Positions 25,459 to 34,505 of a stretch of 64,000 nt of DNA are shown piece after piece (within the stretch, counting starts at the first letter, position 1; every line of letters begins with the position of its first letter). The DNA lies in contig DATCLS010000049.1 in NCBI GenBank assembly GCA_036563805.1, forward strand, positions 124,001-188,000, read 5' to 3'. A program made the position numbers and the translations under genes. Source of the DNA: DATCLS01 sp036563805 (GTDB lineage: Bacteria; Actinomycetota; Acidimicrobiia; Acidimicrobiales; VFJN01). Below the pieces are notes generated by a model. The model was not told the DNA's origin. It did not search any database and saw nothing but the letters and a program-made list of their open reading frames with translations.

Positions 25459-25488
25459 GACGTCGGAGCCGACCGGGCGATCTCGACA
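25459..25488 (-). promoter_or_regulatory. Putative ECF42-dependent autopromoter
   Basis: On the minus strand TGTCGA (25488-25483), then 17 nt, then CGACGTC (25465-25459). The reported ECF42 target motif is TGTCGA at -35 with a CGA/CGTC-type -10. The element sits between the P450 stop and the DGPF ribosome-binding site. Confidence 0.6.
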
Positions 25489-25504
25489 TCCGTCTCCGAC
25501 GGAG

Positions 25505-26746
25505 TCAGCGGTGGAGGATCATCGGTTGGTGGCGGATGCCGGTGTGCCGGTTGCTCCGGGTCCACTCGACGGGCCCGGCGAGCTCGACGGAGCGGAACCG
25601 GGCGAGCAGCTCCTCGTAGAGGACGCGGATCTCCAGCCGGGCCAGGTTGGCGCCCAGGCAGAAGTGGGTACCGTGGCCGAACGCCAGGTGGGGGTTGGGC
25701 GACCGGGTGATGTCGAAGCGCATCGGGTCGGCGAACACGCGCTCGTCGCGGTTGGCCGACGCCTCCCACACCACGACCTTGTCGCCGGGGGCGATGTCGC
25801 GGCCGCCGAGCCGGCACGGGCGGGTGGCGGTCCGCCGCTTGGAGGGCGACGGCGAGGTCCACCGCAGGATCTCCTCGATGGCGTTCGGCAGCAGGCCGGG
25901 CTCGGCCCGGAGGGCTTCCAGCTGATCGGGCCGCTCGGCCAGCGCCGCCAGCCCGCCGGCGATGGCGTTGCGGGTGGTCTCCGAGCCCGCCGCGAACAGC
26001 AGGCTGAAGAACATGACCAGCTCGTCGTCGGTGAGGGTGGGCGGCCCGGCGCCGTCGCCGCTCGCCAGGCGCGCGTGGACGACGGCCGACAGCATGTCGT
26101 CGGTGGGCCGGGCCCGCTTCTCGGCGACCAGCGCCCGGCCGTACGCCTGCAGGTCGAGGCTGGGGCGGCGGTCGCCCTCGCCGGCGTCGCCGTGGCGGAT
26201 GTCGAAGCCGGGCTCGACGGCCGCGAAGAGCCGGTGGCGGTCGTGCTCGGGCACGCCCAGCAGGATGCAGATCATCTGCATGGGCAGCTCGGCCGCCACG
26301 GCCACGAGGAAGTCGACCGGCTCGCCGTCGGGCACGGCATCCAGCAGCGCCCCCGCCCGGATCCGCAGCTCGGCCTCCAGCCGCCGGACGGTCCGGGCCG
26401 TGAGGCCGGCGCTGACGAGTCGGCGGATCCGGTTGTGGCGGGGGTCGTCCATCATGTTGAGGACCGTGCCGGACACCGGCAGGTCGTGCAGCAGCGTGCC
26501 GCCGTAGGGGCGGTCGCCCCCGGTCTCCGACGAGTACGTCGCCGGGTCGCGCAGCACCTCGAGCACCTCGGCGTACGTGGCCACCGACCAGAACCCCTCG
26601 CCGTCGGGCGTGTGCGGCGTCGGCTCGTGCCACATCACCGGGGCCTCGGCCCGGTGGCGGGCGAACACGTCGTGCGGAAAGCCGTGTGCGAAGTTGTCGA
26701 GGTCGGTCAGGTCGACGAGCGCGGTCGGTCCCCCCATGAACCTCAT
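25505..26746 (-). CDS. Cytochrome P450, CYP125/CYP142/CYP124-like
   Basis: 413 residues, normal bacterial P450 length. I-helix oxygen-activation motif AGSETTRNA, K-helix ExxR in EEILRW, and heme ligand motif FGHGTHFCLGANLARLE with Cys near residue 360. The sequence style (GFWSVATYAEVLEVLRDP, MMDDPRHNRIRRLVSAG) is that of actinobacterial steroid and fatty-acid hydroxylases of the CYP125/142/124 group. No ferredoxin or reductase gene is adjacent. An ATG nine bases downstream (26737) is an alternative start. Lies upstream of the ECF42 module on the same strand. Confidence 0.88.
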   Translation of the reverse strand: MRFMGGPTALVDLTDLDNFAHGFPHDVFARHRAEAPVMWHEPTPHTPDGEGFWSVATYAEVLEVLRDPATYSSETGGDRPYGGTLLHDLPVSGTVLNMMDDPRHNRIRRLVSAGLTARTVRRLEAELRIRAGALLDAVPDGEPVDFLVAVAAELPMQMICILLGVPEHDRHRLFAAVEPGFDIRHGDAGEGDRRPSLDLQAYGRALVAEKRARPTDDMLSAVVHARLASGDGAGPPTLTDDELVMFFSLLFAAGSETTRNAIAGGLAALAERPDQLEALRAEPGLLPNAIEEILRWTSPSPSKRRTATRPCRLGGRDIAPGDKVVVWEASANRDERVFADPMRFDITRSPNPHLAFGHGTHFCLGANLARLEIRVLYEELLARFRSVELAGPVEWTRSNRHTGIRHQPMILHR

Positions 26747-26816
26747 TCTCGTTCAGGCGGGGGTCGGGCGCCCGCCCGGTGGGGGCGGCAGGCAGGGCGC
26801 CTGGCTGGGCGCGCCG

Positions 26817-27221
26817 TCAGCAGCCGGCGTCCCGGAGGCGGGCGAGGAAGGCGCCCGCCCCGATCACGGCGGTGCCGCGGTGGCGGGCCGCCCCGGCCAG
26901 GGCCCGGTCGGAGCTCACCACCGTGACCGCGTCCGGCGCCGGGTCGCCGGCCGCCAACTCCTCCAGCAGCTCGACGATGCGCCCGTCGGCCGCGTCGCGG
27001 CCGGGCCGGTCCGGGTAGCGGACGTCGATGCCGTCGTGGGTCCCCTCGGGCAGGTCGGCCTGGCGGACGTCGAGCACGAGCACGATCCGCTCGGGGCGGC
27101 CGCGGCCGTAGCACCGGAGCCGGCCCAGGAGCCGCCGCACCGCCGCGGGGCGGTCGCGCCACCACCCGTCGGCCGCCGCCCCCACGACGTTGTTCCCGTC
27201 CACCACCAGCGTTGCGCGCAC
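26817..27221 (-). CDS. NYN/PIN-like domain protein, putative RNase
   Basis: 134 residues covering one NYN domain. Conserved acidic residues are present: VDGNNV at the N-terminus, DAADGRIVELL in the middle and VVSSDRAL near the end, the pattern of YacP/NYN nucleases. A metal-dependent RNase function is inferred from the fold. GTG start at 27221 supported by CAGGCT six bases upstream. An upstream in-frame extension through the DUF2188 gene is not real. Confidence 0.78.
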   Translation of the reverse strand: MRATLVVDGNNVVGAAADGWWRDRPAAVRRLLGRLRCYGRGRPERIVLVLDVRQADLPEGTHDGIDVRYPDRPGRDAADGRIVELLEELAAGDPAPDAVTVVSSDRALAGAARHRGTAVIGAGAFLARLRDAGC

Positions 27222-27227
27222 CCGACC

Positions 27228-27233
27228 AGCCTG
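27228..27233 (-). promoter_or_regulatory. -10 hexamer CAGGCT of the NYN-domain gene
   Basis: CAGGCT on the minus strand, 6 nt before the GTG at 27221; first base departs from TANNNT. Confidence 0.35.
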
Positions 27234-27277
27234 GCAGGCGGGCGGGCGGGCGGCGCCGGTCGCCCGGCGCGGGACCG

Positions 27278-27574
27278 TCAGGCGTAGCTGTTGCGGGAGG
27301 CGATCGAGCCGTCGCGCTTGTAGACGATGTGCTCGGTCTTCTCGCGCTGGGCGGTCCGGCGACCGGCAGCCTGGGCGTCGGCCTTGCGGGCGAACGTCTT
27401 GGCCACGCGCGTCGAGCCCTCCCGCCGGTTGGCCCACCCGTCGCCGTGCGGGACCGTGTGCACCGCGGGCCTCGTCGGCGTCGCCTTCGCCTTGGCCGTC
27501 GCCCTGGCCCGGGCCGTGCTGGCCGGTTTGGCCTTCTTGGCCGTCGCCGTGCCCTTGGCGGTCGCTCTCGCCAT
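27278..27574 (-). CDS. DUF2188 protein with Ala/Lys-rich N-terminal tail
   Basis: 98 residues. Residues 1-40 form a basic tail rich in Ala, Lys and Thr, like histone-H1-type or Ku tails. Residues 42-98 match DUF2188: HTVPHGDGWANRREGSTR, a run of Ala/Arg-rich helix, then HIVYKRDGSIASRNSYA. DUF2188 function is unknown; the basic tail suggests nucleic-acid contact, which is inference. The ATG at 27574 is preceded by a strong GGAGGAGG. The surrounding sequence is somewhat less GC-rich than its neighbours. Confidence 0.8.
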   Translation of the reverse strand: MARATAKGTATAKKAKPASTARARATAKAKATPTRPAVHTVPHGDGWANRREGSTRVAKTFARKADAQAAGRRTAQREKTEHIVYKRDGSIASRNSYA

Positions 27575-27665
27575 CCTGGTCCCCTCCTCCGCGTTGCTGC
27601 ACTCAGAGTGGTTCCTGGGGAGCAGGAAACCGCCAAGCTGACCGCGCGTCAACGGTCAGCGCTGG

Positions 27666-29087
27666 TCAGCCGGCGGGCGGCGTGATCGTGACCGGGGCGC
27701 CGATGGCGGCGATGTCGAGCACGATGTCGAGCGCGGCGCCGTCGGGCGGCGCCGTCACCTGGACCCGCGCCGGCTCGCCGGAGGGGTCGAGCGTGAGCGT
27801 GACGACGGCGCCGGGCGCCCCCTGGCCCGACTCGACCTCACCCAGCGCGCCGGGCGGGACCATCGCCCGGTAGGTGGGGCGGCCCTGGCCGTCGAGGCCG
27901 GCCTCCTGGGCGTTGGTCGCGAAGCCCAGCCAGGCCGGCACCAACGCCGCGCCCAGCCGCCCGCCCGGCGGCGCGGCCACCTCGGCGATGGGCTGATAGG
28001 GCTGGGCGGCCAGCTCGCCGGTGGTGGGCGCCGAGCGCCCCCACGCCCGGGGGCCGTCGGTGACGGTCTCGCCGGCCACCTGCTGGGGCACGACCGCCGT
28101 CTCGTGGACCCGGCCGGCCACCAGGTCGACCTGGCCGGTGATCACGACGTCGGTCGCCAGCCACAGCCCGGGCCGGGCCGGGTTGACGTCGGTGGACCGG
28201 GCCACGCCGGTGTAGCTGAACGAGCCGGCCTGCTGGAGGCGCTGGCTGGCCCGGGTGAACGCCTCCTGCGGCGTGGCCGGCAGGCCGAGGGTGGTGGCGG
28301 TCGAGCCGGCGCCGGTCTCGGCGGACGGGTCGTCGCCGGCGTCCGCCGTGTCGCCCCCGTCGTCGCCGGACAGCAGGACGAACAGCCCGGCCAGCAGCGC
28401 CACGAACACCGCGGTGGCGGCGACCGCAGCCGCCGCCCGCCGGCCCCGGTGGGCCCGGGAGTCGAGGGCTGGGTCGGGGGCCGCGGCCCCGGAGGCCAGC
28501 GGAGCCGCCCCCTGACCGGGGCTCGACCCGGCGTCGGCCGGCCCGGCGTCGGCCGGCGGCGCCGAGCTGGCCGCGGGGACGGATGCGGGTGTGCCGGTGG
28601 CGTCGGCCGGCAGGGTAACGGACGCGCGGTCGATCGTGGGCGCGGGGGCGGACGCCGACCCGGCCACGTCGCGCTCGACGTCGGCCCGGAACTTCTCGTG
28701 CAGCTCGGACAGCAGGTCCAGGGGCAGGCCGGGCGCCGCCGCCCCGCCGCTCCCGGCCGCCGGCGCGACGGAGGCCGCCCCGGCGGGGACCTCGCCGTCG
28801 GCCAACCGGCGCGGCAGCTCGGGCCGCTCGCCGTCGCCGCGCGCCGCGGTGCGCACCGGCACCCGGGCCCGGACCTGCGGCCGCTCGACGCCCGGCCGCC
28901 CGGCCCCCGACGCGGCGGGCGCGGGCGCCGCACGGGCGGCGGCCGAGCGGGGACCGGCCGGGGTGCGCCGGCGCCCGACGCGCCGGCCGACGACCACGGC
29001 CGCGGTCACGAGCGCGGCGCCGAGCCCGGCGGCCACCACGGATGCGGCCCGCCGGGCGCCTCGGGGCCGGGGCGGTGTCGTGCTCAA
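27666..29087 (-). CDS. Membrane-anchored protein with LppX/LolA-like C-terminal domain (tentative)
   Basis: 473 residues. A first hydrophobic segment at 14-34, a long Ala/Pro-rich region with a short LPLDLLSELHEKFRADVERD helix near 120-140, a second membrane segment at about 218-240 (AAAAVAATAVFVALLAGLFV), and an extracellular C-terminal domain of 200 residues. The latter (SFSYTGVARSTDVNPARPG to the end) has the alternating pattern of LolA/LppX lipid-binding folds, but that is tentative. The only fitting start is TTG at 29087 with GAGGA six bases upstream. Confidence 0.6.
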   Translation of the reverse strand: MSTTPPRPRGARRAASVVAAGLGAALVTAAVVVGRRVGRRRTPAGPRSAAARAAPAPAASGAGRPGVERPQVRARVPVRTAARGDGERPELPRRLADGEVPAGAASVAPAAGSGGAAAPGLPLDLLSELHEKFRADVERDVAGSASAPAPTIDRASVTLPADATGTPASVPAASSAPPADAGPADAGSSPGQGAAPLASGAAAPDPALDSRAHRGRRAAAAVAATAVFVALLAGLFVLLSGDDGGDTADAGDDPSAETGAGSTATTLGLPATPQEAFTRASQRLQQAGSFSYTGVARSTDVNPARPGLWLATDVVITGQVDLVAGRVHETAVVPQQVAGETVTDGPRAWGRSAPTTGELAAQPYQPIAEVAAPPGGRLGAALVPAWLGFATNAQEAGLDGQGRPTYRAMVPPGALGEVESGQGAPGAVVTLTLDPSGEPARVQVTAPPDGAALDIVLDIAAIGAPVTITPPAG

Positions 29088-29172
29088 TCGATGTCCTCAG
29101 TGCCTCGCGATGTGCGGCACGCGGCTGGCCGCTGCGCGTCCCCAGGCGCACCCGCCCGTTCCGCACGTGGGC

Positions 29173-29178
29173 AAGATA
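29173..29178 (-). promoter_or_regulatory. -10 hexamer TATCTT for the membrane-anchored gene
   Basis: TATCTT on the minus strand; predicts a leader of roughly 80 nt before the TTG at 29087. Confidence 0.3.
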
Positions 29179-29195
29179 GATGAAAGCGCTGCCCC

Positions 29196-30311
29196 TCAGC
29201 TCAGCCCGAGGCCGCAGCGCACGAGCTCGTCGAGCCAGGCCGAGGCCTTGCGCAGGCGGGGAACCTCGGCGGCGAGCTGGTTCCAGTACGCCCGGGGGTC
29301 GGTGGCCAGGTCGGTCACGGCCGTCGCCAGGGTCGCCTTGTCGACCGTCCGCACGTCGAAGCACCACTCCGACAGGCCCAGGTCCGCGAACGCCGCCGGG
29401 CCCTTGCGGTCGTAGGCCAGGTGGATGGCCGGGACCCCGGCCCGGAGCGCCATCAGCGCCCCGTGCAGGCGGACCGACACGACCAGCGACAGGTTGCGGG
29501 CCGCCAACAGGTCGGCCAGGGAGCCGCCGGCGGTGAGGCCGAGCCGCTCGTAGTGGACGGCGTCGCTCTTGGTCGGGTCGCCGGCCGTCTGGACGGCCCA
29601 CACCGCCCGGTCGCCCAGGTCGTCGGCGACCGCCCGGACCGCGTCCTCGTAGCCCCCGGCGTGGTCGACCCGGCGGGCGACGAACCCGACCTTGCCGGTG
29701 CCGACCACCGGCGCGATCTCGTCCCACCGCTCGCCCAGGTCGAGGACGGCGAGGTCGGGCACCCGCCGCAGCCCGGGCACCGAGCCGAGCTCGGCGGCGC
29801 TCCACCGGTCGCGGGCGCACACCACGTCGACCGACCACAACGCCCGGCGCACGGCCTGGCCCACCGGCCCGCGCAGGGGGCCGATGCTCTGGGGCAGGTA
29901 CACGGTGGGCGCCTTCGCCCGCACGGCGGCCAGCAGCTGGGGCAGGTGGTTGAGCGCGGTGCCGATCGACGACGTGACGTCGACGGCGCGCAGGTAGCCG
30001 CCCCCGACCGCCACCAGGCCGTCGCAGCCGGCGAGCGCCTTGGCCACCTCGCCCACCGGCCGGCGGACGAGCGCCGAGAGCGACAGGGCGCCACCCCGGC
30101 GGATGGCCGGCACCAGCTCCCACGACAGGCCCCGCCCCTTCGTGCCGATGCCGGTGCGCTGCGGGATCTCGGGGAACGAGTCGGGGTCGAGCGCCACCAG
30201 CCGGACATCGTCGCGGTCGAGCCCGACACGGGCCAGCCGGTCGAGCGTGAGGTCGACGAGCAGCCCGTCGCCGGCGTTGGTGCGGCTGTAGGCGTGGAGG
30301 ACGCCGATCAC
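29196..30311 (-). CDS. Polysaccharide pyruvyl transferase family protein (CsaB-like)
   Basis: 371 residues, standard family length, without the coiled-coil tail of the paralogue at 13006-14703. Features: GVLHAYSRTNAGDGLLVDL, GLVAVGGGYLRAVD, VYLPQSIGPL, the CARDRWSAAELG stretch and the signature SVRLHGALMALRAGVPAI. Expected to add pyruvate ketals to a surface glycan. GTG start at 30311 overlaps the upstream glycosyltransferase stop as GTGA, so the two are coupled. Confidence 0.85.
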   Translation of the reverse strand: MIGVLHAYSRTNAGDGLLVDLTLDRLARVGLDRDDVRLVALDPDSFPEIPQRTGIGTKGRGLSWELVPAIRRGGALSLSALVRRPVGEVAKALAGCDGLVAVGGGYLRAVDVTSSIGTALNHLPQLLAAVRAKAPTVYLPQSIGPLRGPVGQAVRRALWSVDVVCARDRWSAAELGSVPGLRRVPDLAVLDLGERWDEIAPVVGTGKVGFVARRVDHAGGYEDAVRAVADDLGDRAVWAVQTAGDPTKSDAVHYERLGLTAGGSLADLLAARNLSLVVSVRLHGALMALRAGVPAIHLAYDRKGPAAFADLGLSEWCFDVRTVDKATLATAVTDLATDPRAYWNQLAAEVPRLRKASAWLDELVRCGLGLS

Positions 30312-31597
30312 CGGGCGACCCCCTCGCCGGTCAGCACCCGCGTCAAGCCGGCGGCCTCGGCCATGGCCCGGTCGTAGGCCCGCCCCACCTCGCCGATGTC
30401 GAGCGAGCGGGCGGCCTCGTCGGCCGCGGCCTGGCCGATGGCCTCGAGGTCGACCGAGCCGGTCACGACCTTGCGCAGGGCGGCGGCCAGGGCGCCCACG
30501 TCGCCGGGCGGGACGAGCAGCCCGGTCTTGCCGTCGACGATGCACTCGCCGAGGCCGCCCAAGTCGGAGGCCACGACCGGGACGCCGGCCGCCATGGCCT
30601 CGCACAGCACGACCGGGGTGCCCTCCATGTCGCCGCCCGCGCCCACCTTGGACGGGATGGCCACCGCCTCGGCCCGGGCCAGCGCCCCCAGCACCTCGCT
30701 CTTCGGCTGCCGGCCCCGGAACCGGACGCGGTCGGACACGCCGAGGCGGCGGGCCCGGTCCTCGAGGGCCGGGCGGTCGGGGCCGTCGCCCACGATCTCG
30801 GCCCGCACCTCGGGGACGCGGGCGACAGCGTCGACCAGCACATCGACGCCCTTCTTGTCGGCGAGGCGACCGATGTACACGACCAGGCCGGGCTCGGGCC
30901 GGCGCTCGCCGACCGCTCGGCGGATCGCGGCCGTGTCGACGCCCATGCGCAGCACCGGCGACCGGGGGTCGAGGTCGAGCGTCCGGGCGATGTCGGCGCT
31001 GACCGGCAGCACCGCCCGGGCCCGGCCCAGGACCACCCGTTTCAGACGCGTCGCCAGCTTGCCGCGGAGGGTGTAGGCATCAGCTCCGTGGACGGTCACG
31101 ACGTACGGCACCCGCTTGACCAGCCGCAGCGCACAGGCGACGAGGCCGGCGGGCACGATCCAGTGCGGGTTGACCACCATCGCCCGCTGCCGGCGGACCT
31201 CCCGCCAGGTCACGAGGAACAGGGCGGCCACCAGGAACGGCACCTCGATCACCCGCCACGGCTCGGCCCGCAGCGTCGGCATGATGGCGTCGGCCGCCAG
31301 CCGCTCCCACCGGGCCGGGAAGTAGGCGGCCCGGCGCACCCGCACGCCGTCGATCACCTCGTGCCGCGCCGCCCCCGGGACCCGGGGCGCGACGACGGTC
31401 ACGTCGAAGTCGCGGATGGACCGGGCCAGCGTGAGCACGAACTCGGGGGTGCCATCGCCGGGCCGAGCGGGAAAAGTGGTGGCCACGATGACCGCAGCAG
31501 GCCGCGCCGGTGCCGGCCTTCCGCCCGCCTCCGGGCCCGGGGTCGGGCCATCGGACGGACGGCGGTCGGGTGAGGTGGGCTCGGGATCGGGCTCCAT
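30308..31597 (-). CDS. GT4 family glycosyltransferase
   Basis: 429 residues. After a 40-residue Pro-rich lead, the GT-B N-domain starts AAVIVATTFPARPGDGTPEF. The C-domain has VVYIGRLADKKGVDVLVDAV, a GDGPDRPALEDRARRLG stretch and the donor-binding signature EGTPVVLCEAMAAGVPVVAS. Acceptor unknown. I choose ATG 31597, with GAGGA just upstream; the longer in-frame opening lies over the divergent promoter region. Coupled to the pyruvyltransferase gene downstream. Confidence 0.85.
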   Translation of the reverse strand: MEPDPEPTSPDRRPSDGPTPGPEAGGRPAPARPAAVIVATTFPARPGDGTPEFVLTLARSIRDFDVTVVAPRVPGAARHEVIDGVRVRRAAYFPARWERLAADAIMPTLRAEPWRVIEVPFLVAALFLVTWREVRRQRAMVVNPHWIVPAGLVACALRLVKRVPYVVTVHGADAYTLRGKLATRLKRVVLGRARAVLPVSADIARTLDLDPRSPVLRMGVDTAAIRRAVGERRPEPGLVVYIGRLADKKGVDVLVDAVARVPEVRAEIVGDGPDRPALEDRARRLGVSDRVRFRGRQPKSEVLGALARAEAVAIPSKVGAGGDMEGTPVVLCEAMAAGVPVVASDLGGLGECIVDGKTGLLVPPGDVGALAAALRKVVTGSVDLEAIGQAAADEAARSLDIGEVGRAYDRAMAEAAGLTRVLTGEGVAR

Positions 31598-31653
31598 GGG
31601 TCCTCGGGGAGATCGCACGGGGGCGGGGGACGACGGTCGCAACGACCCCGGGG

Positions 31654-31659
31654 ACGGTA
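31654..31659 (-). promoter_or_regulatory. -10 hexamer TACCGT for the GT4-pyruvyltransferase operon
   Basis: TACCGT on the minus strand; leader of about 50 nt before the ATG at 31597. Confidence 0.35.
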
Positions 31660-31719
31660 CCGCTTCGGCAACCGTCGCTCGGTCCCGGATGCCGGTCTGG
31701 CGCCGTGTCGGGCCGAGAC

Positions 31720-31725
31720 TATTGT
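31720..31725 (+). promoter_or_regulatory. -10 hexamer TATTGT for the membrane protein gene at 31794
   Basis: TATTGT in a relatively AT-rich spot of the divergent gap; leader of about 60 nt before the ATG at 31794. Confidence 0.35.
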
Positions 31726-31793
31726 GCGCCGGCGGCGGGCGCAGCAGGGTCTTCGGTGTCATGCGCCCCCAGCGAGGACACCAAGGAACCGGG

Positions 31794-33752
31794 ATGTCGA
31801 CCTCGACGCTTACGGTGACGCCGGCACCGGCTGGGGAGGCCAGCCGAGAGTTCACGGCCTACGTGCGCCGTGTGGTGTCGCCGTGGGACGTCGCCGGCAT
31901 CGTCCTCCTGGCGTTCGTGATGCTGTGCGTCACCGAGTACGCGGTCGAGAACGCGGCCGACAACCTGACGCGCCTGTCCCACCTGCGGCTGGCGACCGTC
32001 CTCGCCGGCGTGGCGTCGCTGGTCACGGTCGGCCTGGCGTCGTTCGCCGACCCGGCCCGGCTGCGCGAGGTGCCCGCCCGCCTGACGGCCGTCTGGCGCG
32101 ACCCGCCCGGCGACGGGACCATGTTCGCGGTCGTCTTCGCCCTCTCCCTGCCGCTGCTCGCGTTCTACACGCCGATCCTGCTGGGCGACTCCGACTCGGT
32201 GCGGATCATCACCGCCACCCGCCACGTCCAACGCCACGGCCCCGGCTTCCTGATCGACACGCAGGACAACTTCGGCCCCCACCTGATCCTCGGCCCAGCG
32301 GTGGCCATCGGCGGCATTGGCGGCGTCCGGTTCGTCACGATCCTCACGGTCATGGCGCTGGCCGGCGTGACCGCGGTCATCGCCCGCCGCGTGTCGGGGT
32401 CCAACCTGGCCGGCTTCGTCGCCGCGGTGGCGCTGCTCAGCGTGCCGGCCGTCCTCAGCCGCACCATCTACGTGCCGATGTACCCGGCCATGCTGGCGTT
32501 CGGGTACCTGGGCGCCTGGCTGGCCCACCGGGCCATCAGCGAGGGCCAGGGGTGGCGCCTGGCCACCGGCGCGGCGTTCTGCCTCGTCCTGTCGTTCGAG
32601 TGCCAGAGCGTCGGCCAGCTGTTCATGGCCACGCCCGTCCTCCTCCTGATCCTGGCGACCGACCTGCGCCGGGCCCTGGGCATGGTGGCCCGCATCTACG
32701 GCGTCGTCGCCGTGATCTGCATCCCCCGGTTGGCCGTCAACCTGTCGGAGGGCGGCCTGTCGCGCCTGACCAGCAACCGCACCGACTACTGGATCAACAA
32801 GGGCTACGTCCGCGAGATCCAGACCGACTTCTGGGAGTACCGGGGCGTCGGCGAGTCGATCCCCACCTACGTCAGCCGGCTGCCGGGGCGGTTCGTCGAG
32901 TCGCTCGGCGACTTCGGCTGGGTCGTGCTGGCGATCGCCCTCGTCACGATCCTGTTCCTGCGGGGACGGGCGCGGCTGTTCGCCCTGGCCTGCGTGCTGT
33001 TCATGGCGACCGCCTGCACGGTCAAGACCGTGCCGCCGTTCTCCCGCTACTTCTCGCCGCTGTGGCCCGGCATGGCCATCCTGGCCGGCGTGTTCGTCGC
33101 CGGCCTGGCCCGCCGACGCCGGACGGTGGCCACGGTGCTGGGCCGCCTCACGGCGACCGCCGTCGCCGGCGTGCTCGTCGTCGTGGCCGTCGCCAGCTAC
33201 CAGGACCGGGCCGACACGACCTCGAACCTCGCCAACCGGATCGAGGTCTCCCCCTACCGCCAGCTGGCCGAGATGATCGACGACGGCAAGGGCGTGATCG
33301 GCTCGCGCGCCCACGTGCTGGTCAACATCGACTCGGAGATCGAGACCTACGGCGGCCAGTTCCTCACCGAGGAGGAGTACGCCACGTTCCTCACGTGGCC
33401 CTCGGACGAGGAGGTGATCGAGATGCTCGACCGGCACGACATCGGCTGGGTGCTCGTGAACCCCAACCGCCGGATCGAGATCGACTACCACAACACCTGG
33501 CTGCTGCCCAACCACGGCGAGCGGGCCCGGCACGTGTGGATGGTCGCCCGGAGCCCCTACTTCTGCAAGGTCGCCTCGCCGCAGGCCGTCACGCTCTACC
33601 GGCTCGACCACTCGGCCGGGCCGTGCCCGTTCGAGGAGCGCTACGGCGAGGCGCCCGTGCCCGGGCTGCCGCCGTCGCCGATCCCCGGCGCCGACGACCC
33701 GCCCGAGGGGACCGAGTCGCCGCTGGCCTACGGCGCCAACGGGGCGCCCTGA
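31794..33752 (+). CDS. Polytopic membrane protein, glycosyltransferase-C-like
   Basis: 652 residues with about eleven hydrophobic segments. The loop after the third helix, LLGDSDSVRIITATRHVQRH, resembles the acidic first-loop motif of GT-C enzymes. A soluble C-terminal region of about 180 residues has SRAHVLVNIDSEIETYGGQF and VLVNPNRRIEIDYHN. Shares layout with the two membrane proteins at 19857-23737. ATG 31794 follows AAGGA; an upstream ATG at 31761 lacks a ribosome-binding site. Likely extracytoplasmic glycan assembly, by analogy only. Confidence 0.65.
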   Translation: MSTSTLTVTPAPAGEASREFTAYVRRVVSPWDVAGIVLLAFVMLCVTEYAVENAADNLTRLSHLRLATVLAGVASLVTVGLASFADPARLREVPARLTAVWRDPPGDGTMFAVVFALSLPLLAFYTPILLGDSDSVRIITATRHVQRHGPGFLIDTQDNFGPHLILGPAVAIGGIGGVRFVTILTVMALAGVTAVIARRVSGSNLAGFVAAVALLSVPAVLSRTIYVPMYPAMLAFGYLGAWLAHRAISEGQGWRLATGAAFCLVLSFECQSVGQLFMATPVLLLILATDLRRALGMVARIYGVVAVICIPRLAVNLSEGGLSRLTSNRTDYWINKGYVREIQTDFWEYRGVGESIPTYVSRLPGRFVESLGDFGWVVLAIALVTILFLRGRARLFALACVLFMATACTVKTVPPFSRYFSPLWPGMAILAGVFVAGLARRRRTVATVLGRLTATAVAGVLVVVAVASYQDRADTTSNLANRIEVSPYRQLAEMIDDGKGVIGSRAHVLVNIDSEIETYGGQFLTEEEYATFLTWPSDEEVIEMLDRHDIGWVLVNPNRRIEIDYHNTWLLPNHGERARHVWMVARSPYFCKVASPQAVTLYRLDHSAGPCPFEERYGEAPVPGLPPSPIPGADDPPEGTESPLAYGANGAP

Positions 33753-33813
33753 ACCGGGCCGGCGGCGGTCGGGACGCGCCGGCCGAGGCCCGTCGAGGCC
33801 GAGCCGGCGGCGG

Positions 33814-34380
33814 TCAGGCCGGGGCCGAGCCGTTGGTCGACGGGCGCTCGGCGATGGCCAGCGTCGTGAACGGCAGCCGGGCCGGGCCGCGCGACGTCAC
33901 CTCGACCGGGTCGAACTCCCGCAGCATCCGGCGCACGCCGTGGACGGTGAACCGCCAGTAGTCGTGCGGCTCGTCGTGGTACGGGAAGCACATCGGGGCC
34001 ACGATGATCGCCTTCCCGCCCGGTTTGAGCGCCCGGTGGATGTTGCGCAGCGCCGCCTCGAAGTCGGGCACGTGCTCGAGCACGCTCACGCACAGGATGA
34101 CGTCCCACTCCTGGTCGAAGTCCATGTCGGTGACGTCGACGACCAGGTGGCCATAGTCGGGGTTGACGTCCGACTTCACGAACTCGTTGTCGGGCGGGAA
34201 CAGGTCGCGGAACGAGTAGGCGTCCTCGCCCATGTCCTGCCGGCCGCTGCCGATCTCCAGGATGCGGGCCCCGTGGAGCCCGGCGGCGAAGTCGGCGAGT
34301 TGCGCCCGCACCCAGCTGCGGCTGCCGAAGATCACGCGCCCCGCGCGGCGTTCGGCGATGCGACGGACGTTCTTGAGCAT
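33814..34380 (-). CDS. Class I SAM-dependent methyltransferase
   Basis: 188 residues. Motif I region ARILEIGSGRQDMG, acidic DVTDMDFDQEWD, motif IV LCVSVLEHVPD and post-motif ALKPGGKAIIVAPMCFPYHD. The last stretch, with HDYWRFT, is common in methyltransferases of polysaccharide loci. ATG 34380 has no clear ribosome-binding site; GTG 34398, six codons upstream in frame, is an alternative. Convergent with the membrane protein gene, from which it is separated by 61 bp holding a 13-bp direct repeat GCCGGCGGCGGTC (33758 and 33803). Confidence 0.8.
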   Translation of the reverse strand: MLKNVRRIAERRAGRVIFGSRSWVRAQLADFAAGLHGARILEIGSGRQDMGEDAYSFRDLFPPDNEFVKSDVNPDYGHLVVDVTDMDFDQEWDVILCVSVLEHVPDFEAALRNIHRALKPGGKAIIVAPMCFPYHDEPHDYWRFTVHGVRRMLREFDPVEVTSRGPARLPFTTLAIAERPSTNGSAPA

Positions 34381-34489
34381 CGGGACATCGTCGCGCACCG
34401 GGCCGGGACCGGCGGTCGGGCGGGCCCGGCGGGCCCGGCACGACGCCTCCGCGGGCCGGGCGCGGGCCGAGCGGGGTCCGCCGGGCGCC

Positions 34490-34495
34490 TACGCT
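34490..34495 (+). promoter_or_regulatory. -10 hexamer TACGCT of the UPF0104 gene
   Basis: TACGCT with a 10-nt gap to the GTG at 34506. Confidence 0.4.
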
Positions 34496-34505
34496 CTCAC
34501 CCACC

